Shown here one piece after another: positions 1-6,176 of a stretch of DNA of 13,785 nucleotides. The first letter of the stretch is position 1; each line of letters begins with the position of its first letter. The DNA is from Methanoculleus marisnigri (GTDB taxonomy: Archaea > Halobacteriota > Methanomicrobia > Methanomicrobiales > Methanoculleaceae). Location: the NCBI GenBank assembly GCA_002503885.1, contig DASQ01000001.1, positions 1 to 13,785 on the forward strand. The letters are read 5' to 3'. Under the pieces are notes generated by a model, which saw only the letters and a program-made list of their open reading frames with translations, was not told the DNA's origin and searched no databases. The position numbers and the translations under genes were made by a program.

Positions 1-2
1 AT

Positions 3-263
3 GGGAGGAAGCGGCGGATCAAGCGAGGACTGTACCGGAGTGCTCTGGGCACCCTGATCAACGCCGATGTCAACGGCGCTCTGAACCATTTACGAAAGGT
101 AGCCGGTGATTCCGTGGTTCCACGGATAATCGGTAGGGGCCGCGTCAACCGGCCCGTGCGAATAAGGACGTCTTTTGAACCGTCAACCTTCGCACCGATT
201 ACATTGCAGCCCTGTGCCCCACAAGGGCCCCCGCTGCAAGCCCCCGGTTTTAACCGGGGGTAG
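3..263 (+). CDS. tnpB: TnpB-family RNA-guided nuclease, 3' end only (cut by window edge)
   Basis: This is the C-terminal 86 residues of an IS200/IS605-type TnpB, open from the window edge to a TAG stop. The segment LINADVNGALN holds the third RuvC-like aspartate, in the context seen at the end of the TnpB nuclease domain. It is followed by the basic tail GRGRVNRPVRI. The last codons run through the right-end hairpin at 241-260, so coding sequence and the presumed guide-RNA scaffold overlap completely and the stop codon sits in the hairpin's 3' flank. The tail differs clearly from that of the complete TnpB at 1972-3075, so the two elements belong to different subgroups. Whether the missing N-terminal part is intact cannot be judged. 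Confidence 0.8.
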   Translation, partial: GRKRRIKRGLYRSALGTLINADVNGALNHLRKVAGDSVVPRIIGRGRVNRPVRIRTSFEPSTFAPITLQPCAPQGPPLQAPGFNRG

Positions 264-288
264 TTGACTCTGTAGAGCCCTTCCGGCC
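150..288 (+). ncRNA. putative omega RNA (reRNA) at right end of first tnpB element, with guide
   Basis: TnpB proteins use an RNA made from the 3' end of their own gene and the transposon right end, with the guide taken from flanking DNA. Here a stem of at least 8 bp (CCCCCGGT at 241-248 with ACCGGGGG at 253-260) is followed by TAGTTGAC ending at 268. The second element ends the same way at 3115. By analogy the guide begins at 269 (TCTGTAGAGCCCTTCC...). The hairpin and the shared end are visible. The RNA itself and its 5' boundary (150 is arbitrary) are inferred. Confidence 0.4.
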
Positions 289-337
289 CATATCGACGCC
301 TGCATTCTGCAACACCGGGACGGCGAGCCCCGGCAGG

Positions 338-1882
338 TCAATTCACGCCGTCTTTTGGCATCCGTCTACCATCCCTCCGCCAGACCACCAGAAACGACGA
401 GAGAACGGCCAGTGTATAGCAGGCCCAGAAGAGCGGAATTGCCGTGCCGGAATCCGGCCCCCCGGCAACGAACCGCATGATGCCGATAGCCATCGAGATC
501 AGAACGGCCGCAATCACGAGGAGGACCGGTGCTATCCTGACGCGGGACCGGCCCGCCGACACCACTTTGGGGGTCACAACGAACGGCAGCCGCTTTCCGG
601 AGACGGCGTACCAGATCGCCCGGGCGTATACGAAGGCAAGCGTGTTGAAGATCGCCTGCGAGAACGCGAGGTCACGCAGGGAGTACTGCCGCTCACGGAT
701 GCTGATGATGACCTGGATCGCGATCACCACCGCGAGCACCACGGCAAAGACCGGAGGGAGCCATACGGGGAGGATCGGGATGCCGAAGATCAGCGTGGCG
801 ACGGGGAGGAGGAAGAGCACCACGTTCACCCCTCCAAGCAGGTAGATCGAGACGATCACGACGAACTCGAGCCAGTGCGTCGCGGTCAGGCTCCGGGGTT
901 GCACCACGAGTTGCCGGAGGATGGTCCCGAGGAGCTGGGTGTTTCCGTATGCCCAGCGGAGCTGCTGCGTGAAGTACGCAGCGAGGTTCGGCGGCGCAAT
1001 CCCCTCTGCATACACGGTATCGAGAAAGATCCCCCGGCACCCCCGGAGGTGGAACGCAAAGGAAGTAGCGATGTCTTCGGCGATGCACGCCTCGTCCATC
1101 CCCCCGATAGCAACGAGATGGCTCACCCTAAAGATGCAGTTTGAGCCGGTCAGCATGGTGGTATGGTTGACGGAGAGCCCCCTGCAGACATGCTTGTTGT
1201 AGATATGCTGCTGGTAAGAGAACGTGACGCTTATCGGGTCGTTTTGTTCCGAGCGGAAGAACTGGGGGGTCTGGATGAAGGAGACGTCGGGGTCGGCCTC
1301 AAGGACCGGGATGAGGTCGGCGAGGATCGCCGGCTTCACCCTCTGGTCGGCGTCGATGACCAGGAGATACGGCGTATCGCTGTCGAGACATGAGAGGGCG
1401 TGGTTGATCGCTCCGGCTTTAAAGCCCTCACGATGGTCGCGGTGGAGATAACGGAGGTTGTATCGGCGGCAGAGATCCTGCATCAATGCGCGTTTTCCCG
1501 CATCTGTAGAGTCGTCGAGGAGGAAGATACAGACATCCGGGTAGGCGATCTCCGTGCACGCCCGGACACAGGGCTCGACCACACCGGGCTCCTCGTTGTA
1601 GACAGGGATGAAGACTGCGGCACGGCAAGGAGATGCATCCACGGGCTGCGGCGCCAGGGGGCGTTCAGCGTAGGCATAGAGCGACCGGAGGAGATGATCG
1701 GCATAGCTCACAAACTGGATCACCCCGAATGCGGTGACAGCGACCAGGAAGAGAGAGAGCACCCTTGCAAACAGGCTCCATTCGGCCCCGACGAGTATGA
1801 GGTGCAGATCCCGGAGGAGGACGAACGCGAGCAGCATCATGAGCGTGGCGGTAAAGAGTGAGATACGTGCTGCCGTCTTCAT
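338..1882 (-). CDS. membrane glycosyltransferase family 2, cellulose synthase-like
   Basis: A 514-residue processive-type GT2 enzyme that should polymerise a sugar from an NDP-sugar at the cytoplasmic membrane and export the glycan. Two hydrophobic N-terminal segments (about 7-25 and 40-60) precede the GT-A domain. The classical motifs are present: FIPVYNEE (91-98), LDDS (122-125), DAD (177-179), TGSN (245-248), ED (269-270) and QQLRW (306-310). Several further membrane segments follow from about 335. No PilZ domain is visible. The start is the first ATG after an in-frame stop inside the neighbouring transposon hairpin, and no clear Shine-Dalgarno precedes it. The gene is flanked by tnpB elements on both sides, with no co-oriented partner. 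The sugar and product cannot be told from sequence; an exopolysaccharide or surface glycan is the natural guess. Confidence 0.88.
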   Translation of the reverse strand: MKTAARISLFTATLMMLLAFVLLRDLHLILVGAEWSLFARVLSLFLVAVTAFGVIQFVSYADHLLRSLYAYAERPLAPQPVDASPCRAAVFIPVYNEEPGVVEPCVRACTEIAYPDVCIFLLDDSTDAGKRALMQDLCRRYNLRYLHRDHREGFKAGAINHALSCLDSDTPYLLVIDADQRVKPAILADLIPVLEADPDVSFIQTPQFFRSEQNDPISVTFSYQQHIYNKHVCRGLSVNHTTMLTGSNCIFRVSHLVAIGGMDEACIAEDIATSFAFHLRGCRGIFLDTVYAEGIAPPNLAAYFTQQLRWAYGNTQLLGTILRQLVVQPRSLTATHWLEFVVIVSIYLLGGVNVVLFLLPVATLIFGIPILPVWLPPVFAVVLAVVIAIQVIISIRERQYSLRDLAFSQAIFNTLAFVYARAIWYAVSGKRLPFVVTPKVVSAGRSRVRIAPVLLVIAAVLISMAIGIMRFVAGGPDSGTAIPLFWACYTLAVLSSFLVVWRRDGRRMPKDGVN

Positions 1883-1888
1883 CCGAAT

Positions 1889-1932
1889 AGGGCAAGGAGA
1901 CCCCGACTTTTAGGCCGGGGAGGAATTGCCCT
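1889..1932. repeat. left-end hairpin of the tnpB element
   Basis: The inner stem is CCCCG (1901-1905) with CGGGG (1916-1920). An outer stem AGGGCAA (1889-1895) pairs with TTGCCCT (1926-1932), separated by an internal loop of five bases on each side. The matching right-end hairpin has CCCCG at 3088-3092 and CGGGG at 3103-3107. The structure lies in the leader region of the divergent glycosyltransferase, whose start codon is at 1882. Confidence 0.7.
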
Positions 1933-1971
1933 GTCACCTCCGTCATATTTTCCTCCTAACATAGTCATTAT

Positions 1972-3075
1972 ATGAATGTGATTAGGACAATCACGTTCAA
2001 ACTTCAGTTGCCCGATGGCGTGTCCACGGCTCTCCTCGATACGATGCGAGCCTATTCCACGGCGTTCTCTGCTTCCGCACTGTGGGGATTCGAGAACCAT
2101 ACATGGAACAAGGTGGAAAACCATAAGGCAACCTACAAGGCTGTTCGCGAGGCTGTTCCTGATCTTCCGTCCTCTTTGGTGCAGGGTGCGCGAGACTGTG
2201 CGTGTGAAGCCCTGAAAGCCTCCAGGTGTAAGAGTTTGCCGGAACAAAAACCACTCGCCGCTATGCGGTACAACCAGCGGGTCATCACGGTGAACCTGAT
2301 CCACGGCATCGCCACCATTGCATCGGTACGAGGGCGGCTCAAAGCGACATTCCCGATCTCGGAGTATCATCGCCAGTACCTTTCCTGGACCGTCACTTCT
2401 TCGACCGTCTCGTATGATCGAAGGAAGAGAGTGTTCTATCTCCACATCTCGATGGAACATCCTGATGTCGAACCGGTACAGGAGGTCAAAGTGCTTGGTA
2501 TCGACCGAGGTGTCGTGAACGTCGCGGTCTGCTCCGATAACTCCTTTTTCAACTCCAGGCGTGTCAAGAATGTGCGGGCAAAGTACGCTCATCTTCGTAA
2601 GGAGTTGCAGTCCAAAGGCACCCGGTCGGCAACGCGGAAACTCCGCAGGATGTCTCGCCGGGAAAGACGGTTTGTGACTGATACCAACCATTGTATCGCG
2701 AAGCAGATTGTCAATTCGGACTTTACGATCTTTGCTCTGGAGGATTTGAGCAAAATCCGGGTCCAGAAGCGGCGCGGCAAATCGTTCAACAAGAAGTTGA
2801 ACACCTGGTCGTTCTACGAACTGGAGCAGTTCCTCCGGTACAAGGCTGAGGCTCTTGGGAAGCAGGTACTCCTGGTGGATGCCCGGTACACTTCGCAGAA
2901 GTGTTCGGTGTGCGGGCATACCTACAAGGGGAACCGGGAAGGGTCGTCGTTCCAATGCCGAAAGTGCGGGTTCCAACTCCATGCTGACCTCAATGCTGCT
3001 CGTAACATTGCTCAAGCAGGTATATCTTGCCTGAGTAGGCTGCCTGTCAACCAGCCGAATGTAGCGTGTCGCTGA
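1972..3075 (+). CDS. tnpB: TnpB RNA-guided DNA endonuclease, complete
   Basis: A 367-residue protein of normal TnpB length, the family that is ancestral to Cas12. The RuvC-like catalytic residues are all present: Asp178 in LGIDRGV, Glu257 in FALEDLSKI and Asp339 in LHADLNAARN. A four-cysteine zinc finger lies between the second and third (Cys311, Cys314, Cys329, Cys332). The N-terminal part (1-165) matches the helix-turn-helix and wedge portion of IS1341-type proteins. Known members cut DNA next to a short transposon-adjacent motif under guidance of a right-end RNA. No Shine-Dalgarno precedes the ATG, but AT-rich sequence at 1944-1953 could serve a leaderless transcript. The reading frame is unbroken and all key residues are kept, so the nuclease is probably active or recently was. 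Confidence 0.93.
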   Translation: MNVIRTITFKLQLPDGVSTALLDTMRAYSTAFSASALWGFENHTWNKVENHKATYKAVREAVPDLPSSLVQGARDCACEALKASRCKSLPEQKPLAAMRYNQRVITVNLIHGIATIASVRGRLKATFPISEYHRQYLSWTVTSSTVSYDRRKRVFYLHISMEHPDVEPVQEVKVLGIDRGVVNVAVCSDNSFFNSRRVKNVRAKYAHLRKELQSKGTRSATRKLRRMSRRERRFVTDTNHCIAKQIVNSDFTIFALEDLSKIRVQKRRGKSFNKKLNTWSFYELEQFLRYKAEALGKQVLLVDARYTSQKCSVCGHTYKGNREGSSFQCRKCGFQLHADLNAARNIAQAGISCLSRLPVNQPNVACR

Positions 3076-3135
3076 CATAGTTACAAGCCCCGCCCTTCAG
3101 GCCGGGGTAGTTGACAGGAGGTCCACCGCTGTCCG
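2960..3135 (+). ncRNA. putative omega RNA (reRNA) of the complete tnpB element, with guide
   Basis: By analogy with characterised TnpB systems, the scaffold should overlap the end of tnpB and its 40-nt tail, finishing with the right-end hairpin (3088-3107) and GTAGTTGAC. The guide would begin at 3116 (AGGAGGTCCACCGCTGTCCG) and is host sequence, which on the other strand is the severed leader of the glycosyltransferase. The hairpin and element end are seen directly. Transcription, processing and the 5' limit (2960 is approximate) are inferred. Confidence 0.45.
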
Positions 3136-3240
3136 GATAGTATCATGCAGAGATGCCTCATGGTTGTATGACACCTGGCCGGGATGCCGGAGCCGGGTAA
3201 TGAGATGCGCGAGGCAATTCGGATACACCCACTATATCAG

Positions 3241-3252
3241 CGTATTTAAAGG
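3241..3252 (-). promoter_or_regulatory. archaeal TATA box directed towards the glycosyltransferase
   Basis: Read on the minus strand this is CCTTTAAATACG, very close to the archaeal TATA consensus, in otherwise GC-rich DNA. A start about 26 bp downstream would fall near 3221. Without the transposon, about 115 bases of leader would link it to the glycosyltransferase ATG. The core is nearly symmetric (TATTTAAA on the plus strand), so it could also drive the superoxide dismutase with a leader of about 150 nt. Confidence 0.45.
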
Positions 3253-3313
3253 TTCCGGGAATTCCAGAGAGTAACCGTCTTTAGCCCTCTCGATGAGCCC
3301 TGCATACAGGTAT

Positions 3314-3327
3314 GGCCCGATCGGGCC
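3314..3327. promoter_or_regulatory. perfect 14-bp palindrome upstream of superoxide dismutase
   Basis: GGCCCGATCGGGCC is a perfect inverted repeat about 100 bp before the superoxide dismutase start. Its central CCGATCGG recurs in another palindrome at 12708-12721. It looks like a dimeric regulator site, but no regulator can be assigned. Confidence 0.35.
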
Positions 3328-3425
3328 GCATCCGGTCACCCGGCATGTGGAGGCGCGATATGCTGCACGACCGCCGGTTACCGACACTATGAAATAGATC
3401 GCTTTCCTTCTAACGATTGATCGTT

Positions 3426-4058
3426 ATGGCTGTACAGAAGATGGCAACTGCACCGTTGAAGAAGTATGAACTGCCGCCCCTGCCCTACGCACCCGACGCC
3501 CTCGAGCCGCATATCTCGAAGGAACAACTCTCCCTCCACCATGACAAGCACCACCAGGCCTACGTAACCGGGGCGAACGCCGACCTTGAGAAACTGGAGA
3601 AGGCACGGCAGGAAGGCACCGAAGTCGATATGAAAGCGCTGTTAAAGGAACTCTCGTTCAACATCGGCGGCCATGTCCTGCATGACCTCTTCTGGCCGAC
3701 GATGGCGCCGGCCGGTAAGGGCGGCGGCGGAACCCCGCAGGGCGCCCTTGCAGAACGGATAGACCGGGAGTGGGGTTCTTTCGACCGGTTCAAGGCCGAG
3801 TTCACGAAGACGGCCGCGAGCGTCGAGGGTTCCGGGTGGGCAGCGCTGGCACACTGCACCATGACGGACCGCCTCATGATCATGCAGATCGAGAAGCACA
3901 ACAACAACGTCTATCCTACGTTCCGGATCCTGATGGTGCTCGATGTATGGGAGCACGCCTACTATGTCGATCACAGGAACAACCGGGGCCAGTTCATCGA
4001 CGCGTTCTGGAACGTCGTGAACTGGGATACGGTGAACAAACGGCTGGAGAACCTGTAA
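3426..4058 (+). CDS. sod: iron-type superoxide dismutase
   Basis: A 210-residue Fe/Mn-family superoxide dismutase that converts superoxide to oxygen and hydrogen peroxide in the cytoplasm. All four metal ligands are present: His38 (LSLHHDKHH), His86 (GGHVLHDLFW), and Asp173 and His177 (LDVWEHAYY). The second-sphere position that is Gln in bacterial enzymes appears to be His158 (IEKHNNN), as in archaeal Fe or cambialistic forms. Archaeal iron enzymes are therefore the best match. I chose ATG 3426. An in-frame TTG at 3417 and an ATG at 3441 (residue 6) are alternatives, and none has a Shine-Dalgarno, which suggests a leaderless or short-leader message. It stands alone, with a poly-T terminator after it. 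Confidence 0.95.
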   Translation: MAVQKMATAPLKKYELPPLPYAPDALEPHISKEQLSLHHDKHHQAYVTGANADLEKLEKARQEGTEVDMKALLKELSFNIGGHVLHDLFWPTMAPAGKGGGGTPQGALAERIDREWGSFDRFKAEFTKTAASVEGSGWAALAHCTMTDRLMIMQIEKHNNNVYPTFRILMVLDVWEHAYYVDHRNNRGQFIDAFWNVVNWDTVNKRLENL

Positions 4059-4490
4059 CCCCCTCACTTTTTTCTCCGCGGAAACTCCGGCAGATTGGAT
4101 TCTACGCGCCTCCGGGACCGGGCAAAAGGCACCGCCCCGGTTGATGCATCTTCCAGAGGGAATCGCGGTAACCGCCGGGCTCCGCGGATCCAGTGTTCGT
4201 CTCACCGGCGATCTGCGGCGCATCCCCATCCAAACAATTAAGTAGTCATCGCAAGAGGGTAGTCCAGCGACGTTATCAGGAAGGGGGGGAAGTAATGGAT
4301 CGATACCGCAGGCGATGTACTCTTAGTTTTAACTGTGCCGGGTCTCCAGAGGGAGATCCCGCCACCAGTTCTCACATGCACGCAATAGAGGCCCGGGGGG
4401 GGACCCCCGGGATCATCTCACCCGGAGGGCCCCGGTCGCACCGCCCTCTCGACCCGCTGCAGAGGTATCAGGCCGGCGCAGGGATCTGCC
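4059..4490. other. 432-bp spacer before the HdrD-like gene
   Basis: Contents in order: the terminator of superoxide dismutase (T run 4068-4073), a modest TATA-like CAATTAAG near 4235-4242, a purine-rich Shine-Dalgarno-like stretch ending at 4292, and a doubtful 68-codon ORF (4295-4501). There is also a very strong hairpin, CCCGGGGG (4392-4399) with CCCCCGGG (4404-4411). The likely mRNA for the HdrD-like gene therefore has a long structured leader if it starts near 4264. No known riboswitch class was recognised. Confidence 0.5.
4066..4076 (+). terminator. poly-T terminator of superoxide dismutase
   Basis: Six T residues (4068-4073) lie 10 bases after the stop codon, within a C/T-rich stretch and without a stable stem. 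This is typical of archaeal U-tract termination. Confidence 0.55.
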
Positions 4491-4501
4491 ATGCTCGGTA
4501 G
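4295..4501 (+). CDS. possible leader ORF, 68 residues, unrecognised
   Basis: I do not recognise this product. It is basic, Gly/Pro/Arg-rich and poor in hydrophobic residues, starting MDRYRRRC and ending GICHAR. In its favour, the ATG follows the purine-rich AAGGGGGGGAAGTA, a TATA-like element lies about 57 bp upstream, and its stop (4499-4501) overlaps the start of the HdrD-like gene (4491), as in translational coupling. Against it, the composition looks like non-coding GC-rich DNA and the frame crosses a perfect GC hairpin. It is probably either a leader that couples translation to the next gene or simply chance. Confidence 0.2.
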   Translation: MDRYRRRCTLSFNCAGSPEGDPATSSHMHAIEARGGTPGIISPGGPRSHRPLDPLQRYQAGAGICHAR

Positions 4502-5939
4502 AGCCCTCCCCGAGCCGGACCAGGGGGTGATCCGGGATGCGATCACAGAGGGGGTTATACACCGCCTGCTGCACGAAGAGGATCCCCGATTCCGTAACTT
4601 CCGGCTCTGCAACGCATGCGGTTCCTGTACGCCGTACTGTCCGGCACAGATCAACGACCCGGAGACGTACGGGGGCCGGGGGTACCTTGCACGGAAGGTG
4701 ACCGCGGCCCTCCAGGCAGGCAGGCGCCCGGATATCAACCTCTCCGACTGCGTCCAGTGCTACTCCTGCGAGACGGTCTGCCCGCGATCCGTCAGCATCG
4801 GCGGGATCATCAATGCCGTATACGAGACGGAGCACTTACAGCCGGTCTTTAGAAGGATGCTCCTCGACCGGGGGGGCCTTCCCCCTCAGGTCTTTCTCCC
4901 GCTGTACACCGGCAGGGGCCGGTTTGGGAAGTTCGTCGCAAAGGCCATCCAGCACCCTTACCCGGTGGATGACAGAGCTGTCGACGAGGTCCGGAGACTG
5001 CTGCTCCATCCCATCAAGGCGTCGGTCTTCTCCCCATCCGGACATCCTGCGCCGAGACGACCGCTCGCCCGTCCGGACCGGGTCTTTCACCTCAAATCCT
5101 GCTGTGCCTTCAACTACCCCGGGGCAGACCTCTCGCAGAAGAAGATCCTCACCGCGCTCGGGATCCGGTATGAGACCTCCGGGCTGCAGACCTGTTGCGG
5201 GGGTGCTCCGCACTACATGGGCGGCGCCGGCTTTGCGGACCGGCTGCTCCTCACCGCCCGGAACCTCAGTGTCATCCAGGACGTCTTCGGACAGGACGAC
5301 GGTATCGCCATCACCGGGATCTGCCCTACCTGCAGCGACTCGTATGCAGCCACGCTCGAACTGCTCGCCGGGAGCGCCAACAGAGCGGTGGTGAACGAAG
5401 CGCTGGGCAGGATAGGGCGGGAAGTGAGCGACCCGGGGATGTTTTGTGTGGCAAACATCCTCGACCTCTACCCCCTCTACCTCGACGAATTGAGACGGCT
5501 CGTCGAGACACGGCTCTCGGGGCTGCGCGTCGGGGTGCATGTCAGCTGCCACTACCGGAAGATGAACGGCACCCTCGCCGTGCCGCCGGGGTTGCAGGAC
5601 CTAACAGAGGTCACCGGGGTGAAGGTCGTCAGGAGCGGGATGGAGAACTACTGTTGCGGCGGGGTCAAGAACCTCTTCGACCGGCACCAGAAAAGCCATC
5701 CTCTAAAACTCCCCCCATTGAACCGGCTCGTCCGCCAGGATTTCATACAGCATCGCCTGGACATGATGGTCGTCGACTGCCCGGGGTGCGAGCTGGTGTA
5801 CGACCATATGGGGGTGCCGGTGCTTCATATCACCGAACTCCTGGCGCTCGCGATGGGCGCCGACCCCCGTGAGACGGTCTACATCCAGGGCCATATGACG
5901 TCGCTCACTCCGGCACTCAGCCGGATAGGGCTTCTTTAA
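4491..5939 (+). CDS. HdrD-like iron-sulfur protein (HdrC-HdrB fusion), orphan heterodisulfide reductase-type
   Basis: A 482-residue protein. The N-terminal HdrC-like part has two complete 4Fe-4S motifs (Cys40, 43, 46, 50 and Cys87, 90, 93, 97, each CxxCxxCxxxCP). The HdrB-like part has two CCG domains: Cys204/205, 235/236, 278, 281, and Cys353, 388/389, 430, 433. This order is that of HdrD, the catalytic subunit that reduces the CoM-S-S-CoB heterodisulfide with noncubane clusters. HdrD proper is about 400 residues, and the extra length lies mainly between the two halves. No membrane segment, hdrE, hdrA or hydrogenase gene is adjacent, so the electron donor is unknown. The role may be heterodisulfide or another disulfide/thiol reaction. 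The ATG has only a weak purine-rich site (GCAGGGA) before it, and no upstream in-frame ATG was seen nearby. Confidence 0.85.
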   Translation: MLGRALPEPDQGVIRDAITEGVIHRLLHEEDPRFRNFRLCNACGSCTPYCPAQINDPETYGGRGYLARKVTAALQAGRRPDINLSDCVQCYSCETVCPRSVSIGGIINAVYETEHLQPVFRRMLLDRGGLPPQVFLPLYTGRGRFGKFVAKAIQHPYPVDDRAVDEVRRLLLHPIKASVFSPSGHPAPRRPLARPDRVFHLKSCCAFNYPGADLSQKKILTALGIRYETSGLQTCCGGAPHYMGGAGFADRLLLTARNLSVIQDVFGQDDGIAITGICPTCSDSYAATLELLAGSANRAVVNEALGRIGREVSDPGMFCVANILDLYPLYLDELRRLVETRLSGLRVGVHVSCHYRKMNGTLAVPPGLQDLTEVTGVKVVRSGMENYCCGGVKNLFDRHQKSHPLKLPPLNRLVRQDFIQHRLDMMVVDCPGCELVYDHMGVPVLHITELLALAMGADPRETVYIQGHMTSLTPALSRIGLL

Positions 5940-5954
5940 TGGTGGTTCCAGGAT

Positions 5955-6004
5955 AACCCCTGCAACGGGGTGAGCCGGGGTGCGGGGCTCCGGCCGAGGT
6001 TTTT
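5955..6004 (+). terminator. hairpin and T run after the HdrD-like gene
   Basis: ACCCC (5956-5960) pairs with GGGGT (5967-5971), and a five-T run follows at 6000-6004. The T run is 28 bases away, so the two may act separately. The U-tract is the better archaeal signal. Confidence 0.4.
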
Positions 6005-6124
6005 GAGGCAAAAGGCCGCCTGCCGCTTCAAAAATAACCATCTTTGCGCGGCCAGCCGTTGCTGCCCGGCGATCCGAATTTTCCCGGGCCATCACCGCAA
6101 ATCTCTTATCACTCCGGCTATGAA

Positions 6125-6164
6125 TTATTTATATAATTTTTACCCGATAATATCCTCAAGGGGG
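6125..6164 (+). promoter_or_regulatory. promoter and ribosome binding site of the histidine kinase
   Basis: TTTATATA at 6128-6135, within an AT-rich island in GC-rich DNA, is a near-perfect archaeal TATA box. Transcription should begin near 6158. The AAGGGGG at 6158-6164 is a plausible Shine-Dalgarno 12 nt before ATG 6177. This fixes the start of the kinase and excludes the longer open frame that reaches back to 5970. Confidence 0.75.
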
Positions 6165-6176
6165 CACGATACTCAC

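Larger units (their letters stand above)
1889..3115 (+). mobile_element. IS200/IS605-family element, tnpB-only (IS1341 type)
   Basis: The element contains one gene, tnpB, and no tnpA. A 20-nt hairpin sequence near the left end (1901-1920) recurs in direct orientation near the right end (3088-3107) with 17 of 20 bases identical, as expected for the subterminal hairpins of this family. The right end is set at TTGAC (3111-3115), because the first element shares this ending. The left end is less certain: the outer arm of the extended palindrome begins at 1889, but cleavage could lie a few bases either side. Mobility would need a TnpA Y1 transposase supplied from elsewhere. Confidence 0.7.
3116..3416. 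other. intergenic region between transposon and superoxide dismutase
   Basis: About 300 bases without a credible gene. It holds the predicted guide segment at the transposon edge, a consensus TATA element at 3241-3252, and a perfect 14-bp palindrome at 3314-3327. Weak AT-rich sequence at 3386-3397 may serve the superoxide dismutase. Nothing else stands out. Confidence 0.6.

Noticed and set aside
1879..3078. 399-codon open frame antisense to tnpB
   Set aside because: It mirrors the tnpB gene in length and position, shows no domain pattern, and the sense frame has every TnpB catalytic motif.
4059..4490. possible riboswitch before the HdrD-like gene
   Set aside because: A strong hairpin is present, but I found no conserved core of a known class, so it is described only as a structured leader.
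4836..5552. 238-codon minus-strand frame inside the HdrD-like gene
   Set aside because: It is a shadow of a gene whose sense frame has all cluster cysteines in family spacing.
5970..6176. N-terminal extension of the histidine kinase frame
   Set aside because: It contains the strong TATA box and the ribosome binding site of the kinase, so it lies upstream of transcription.
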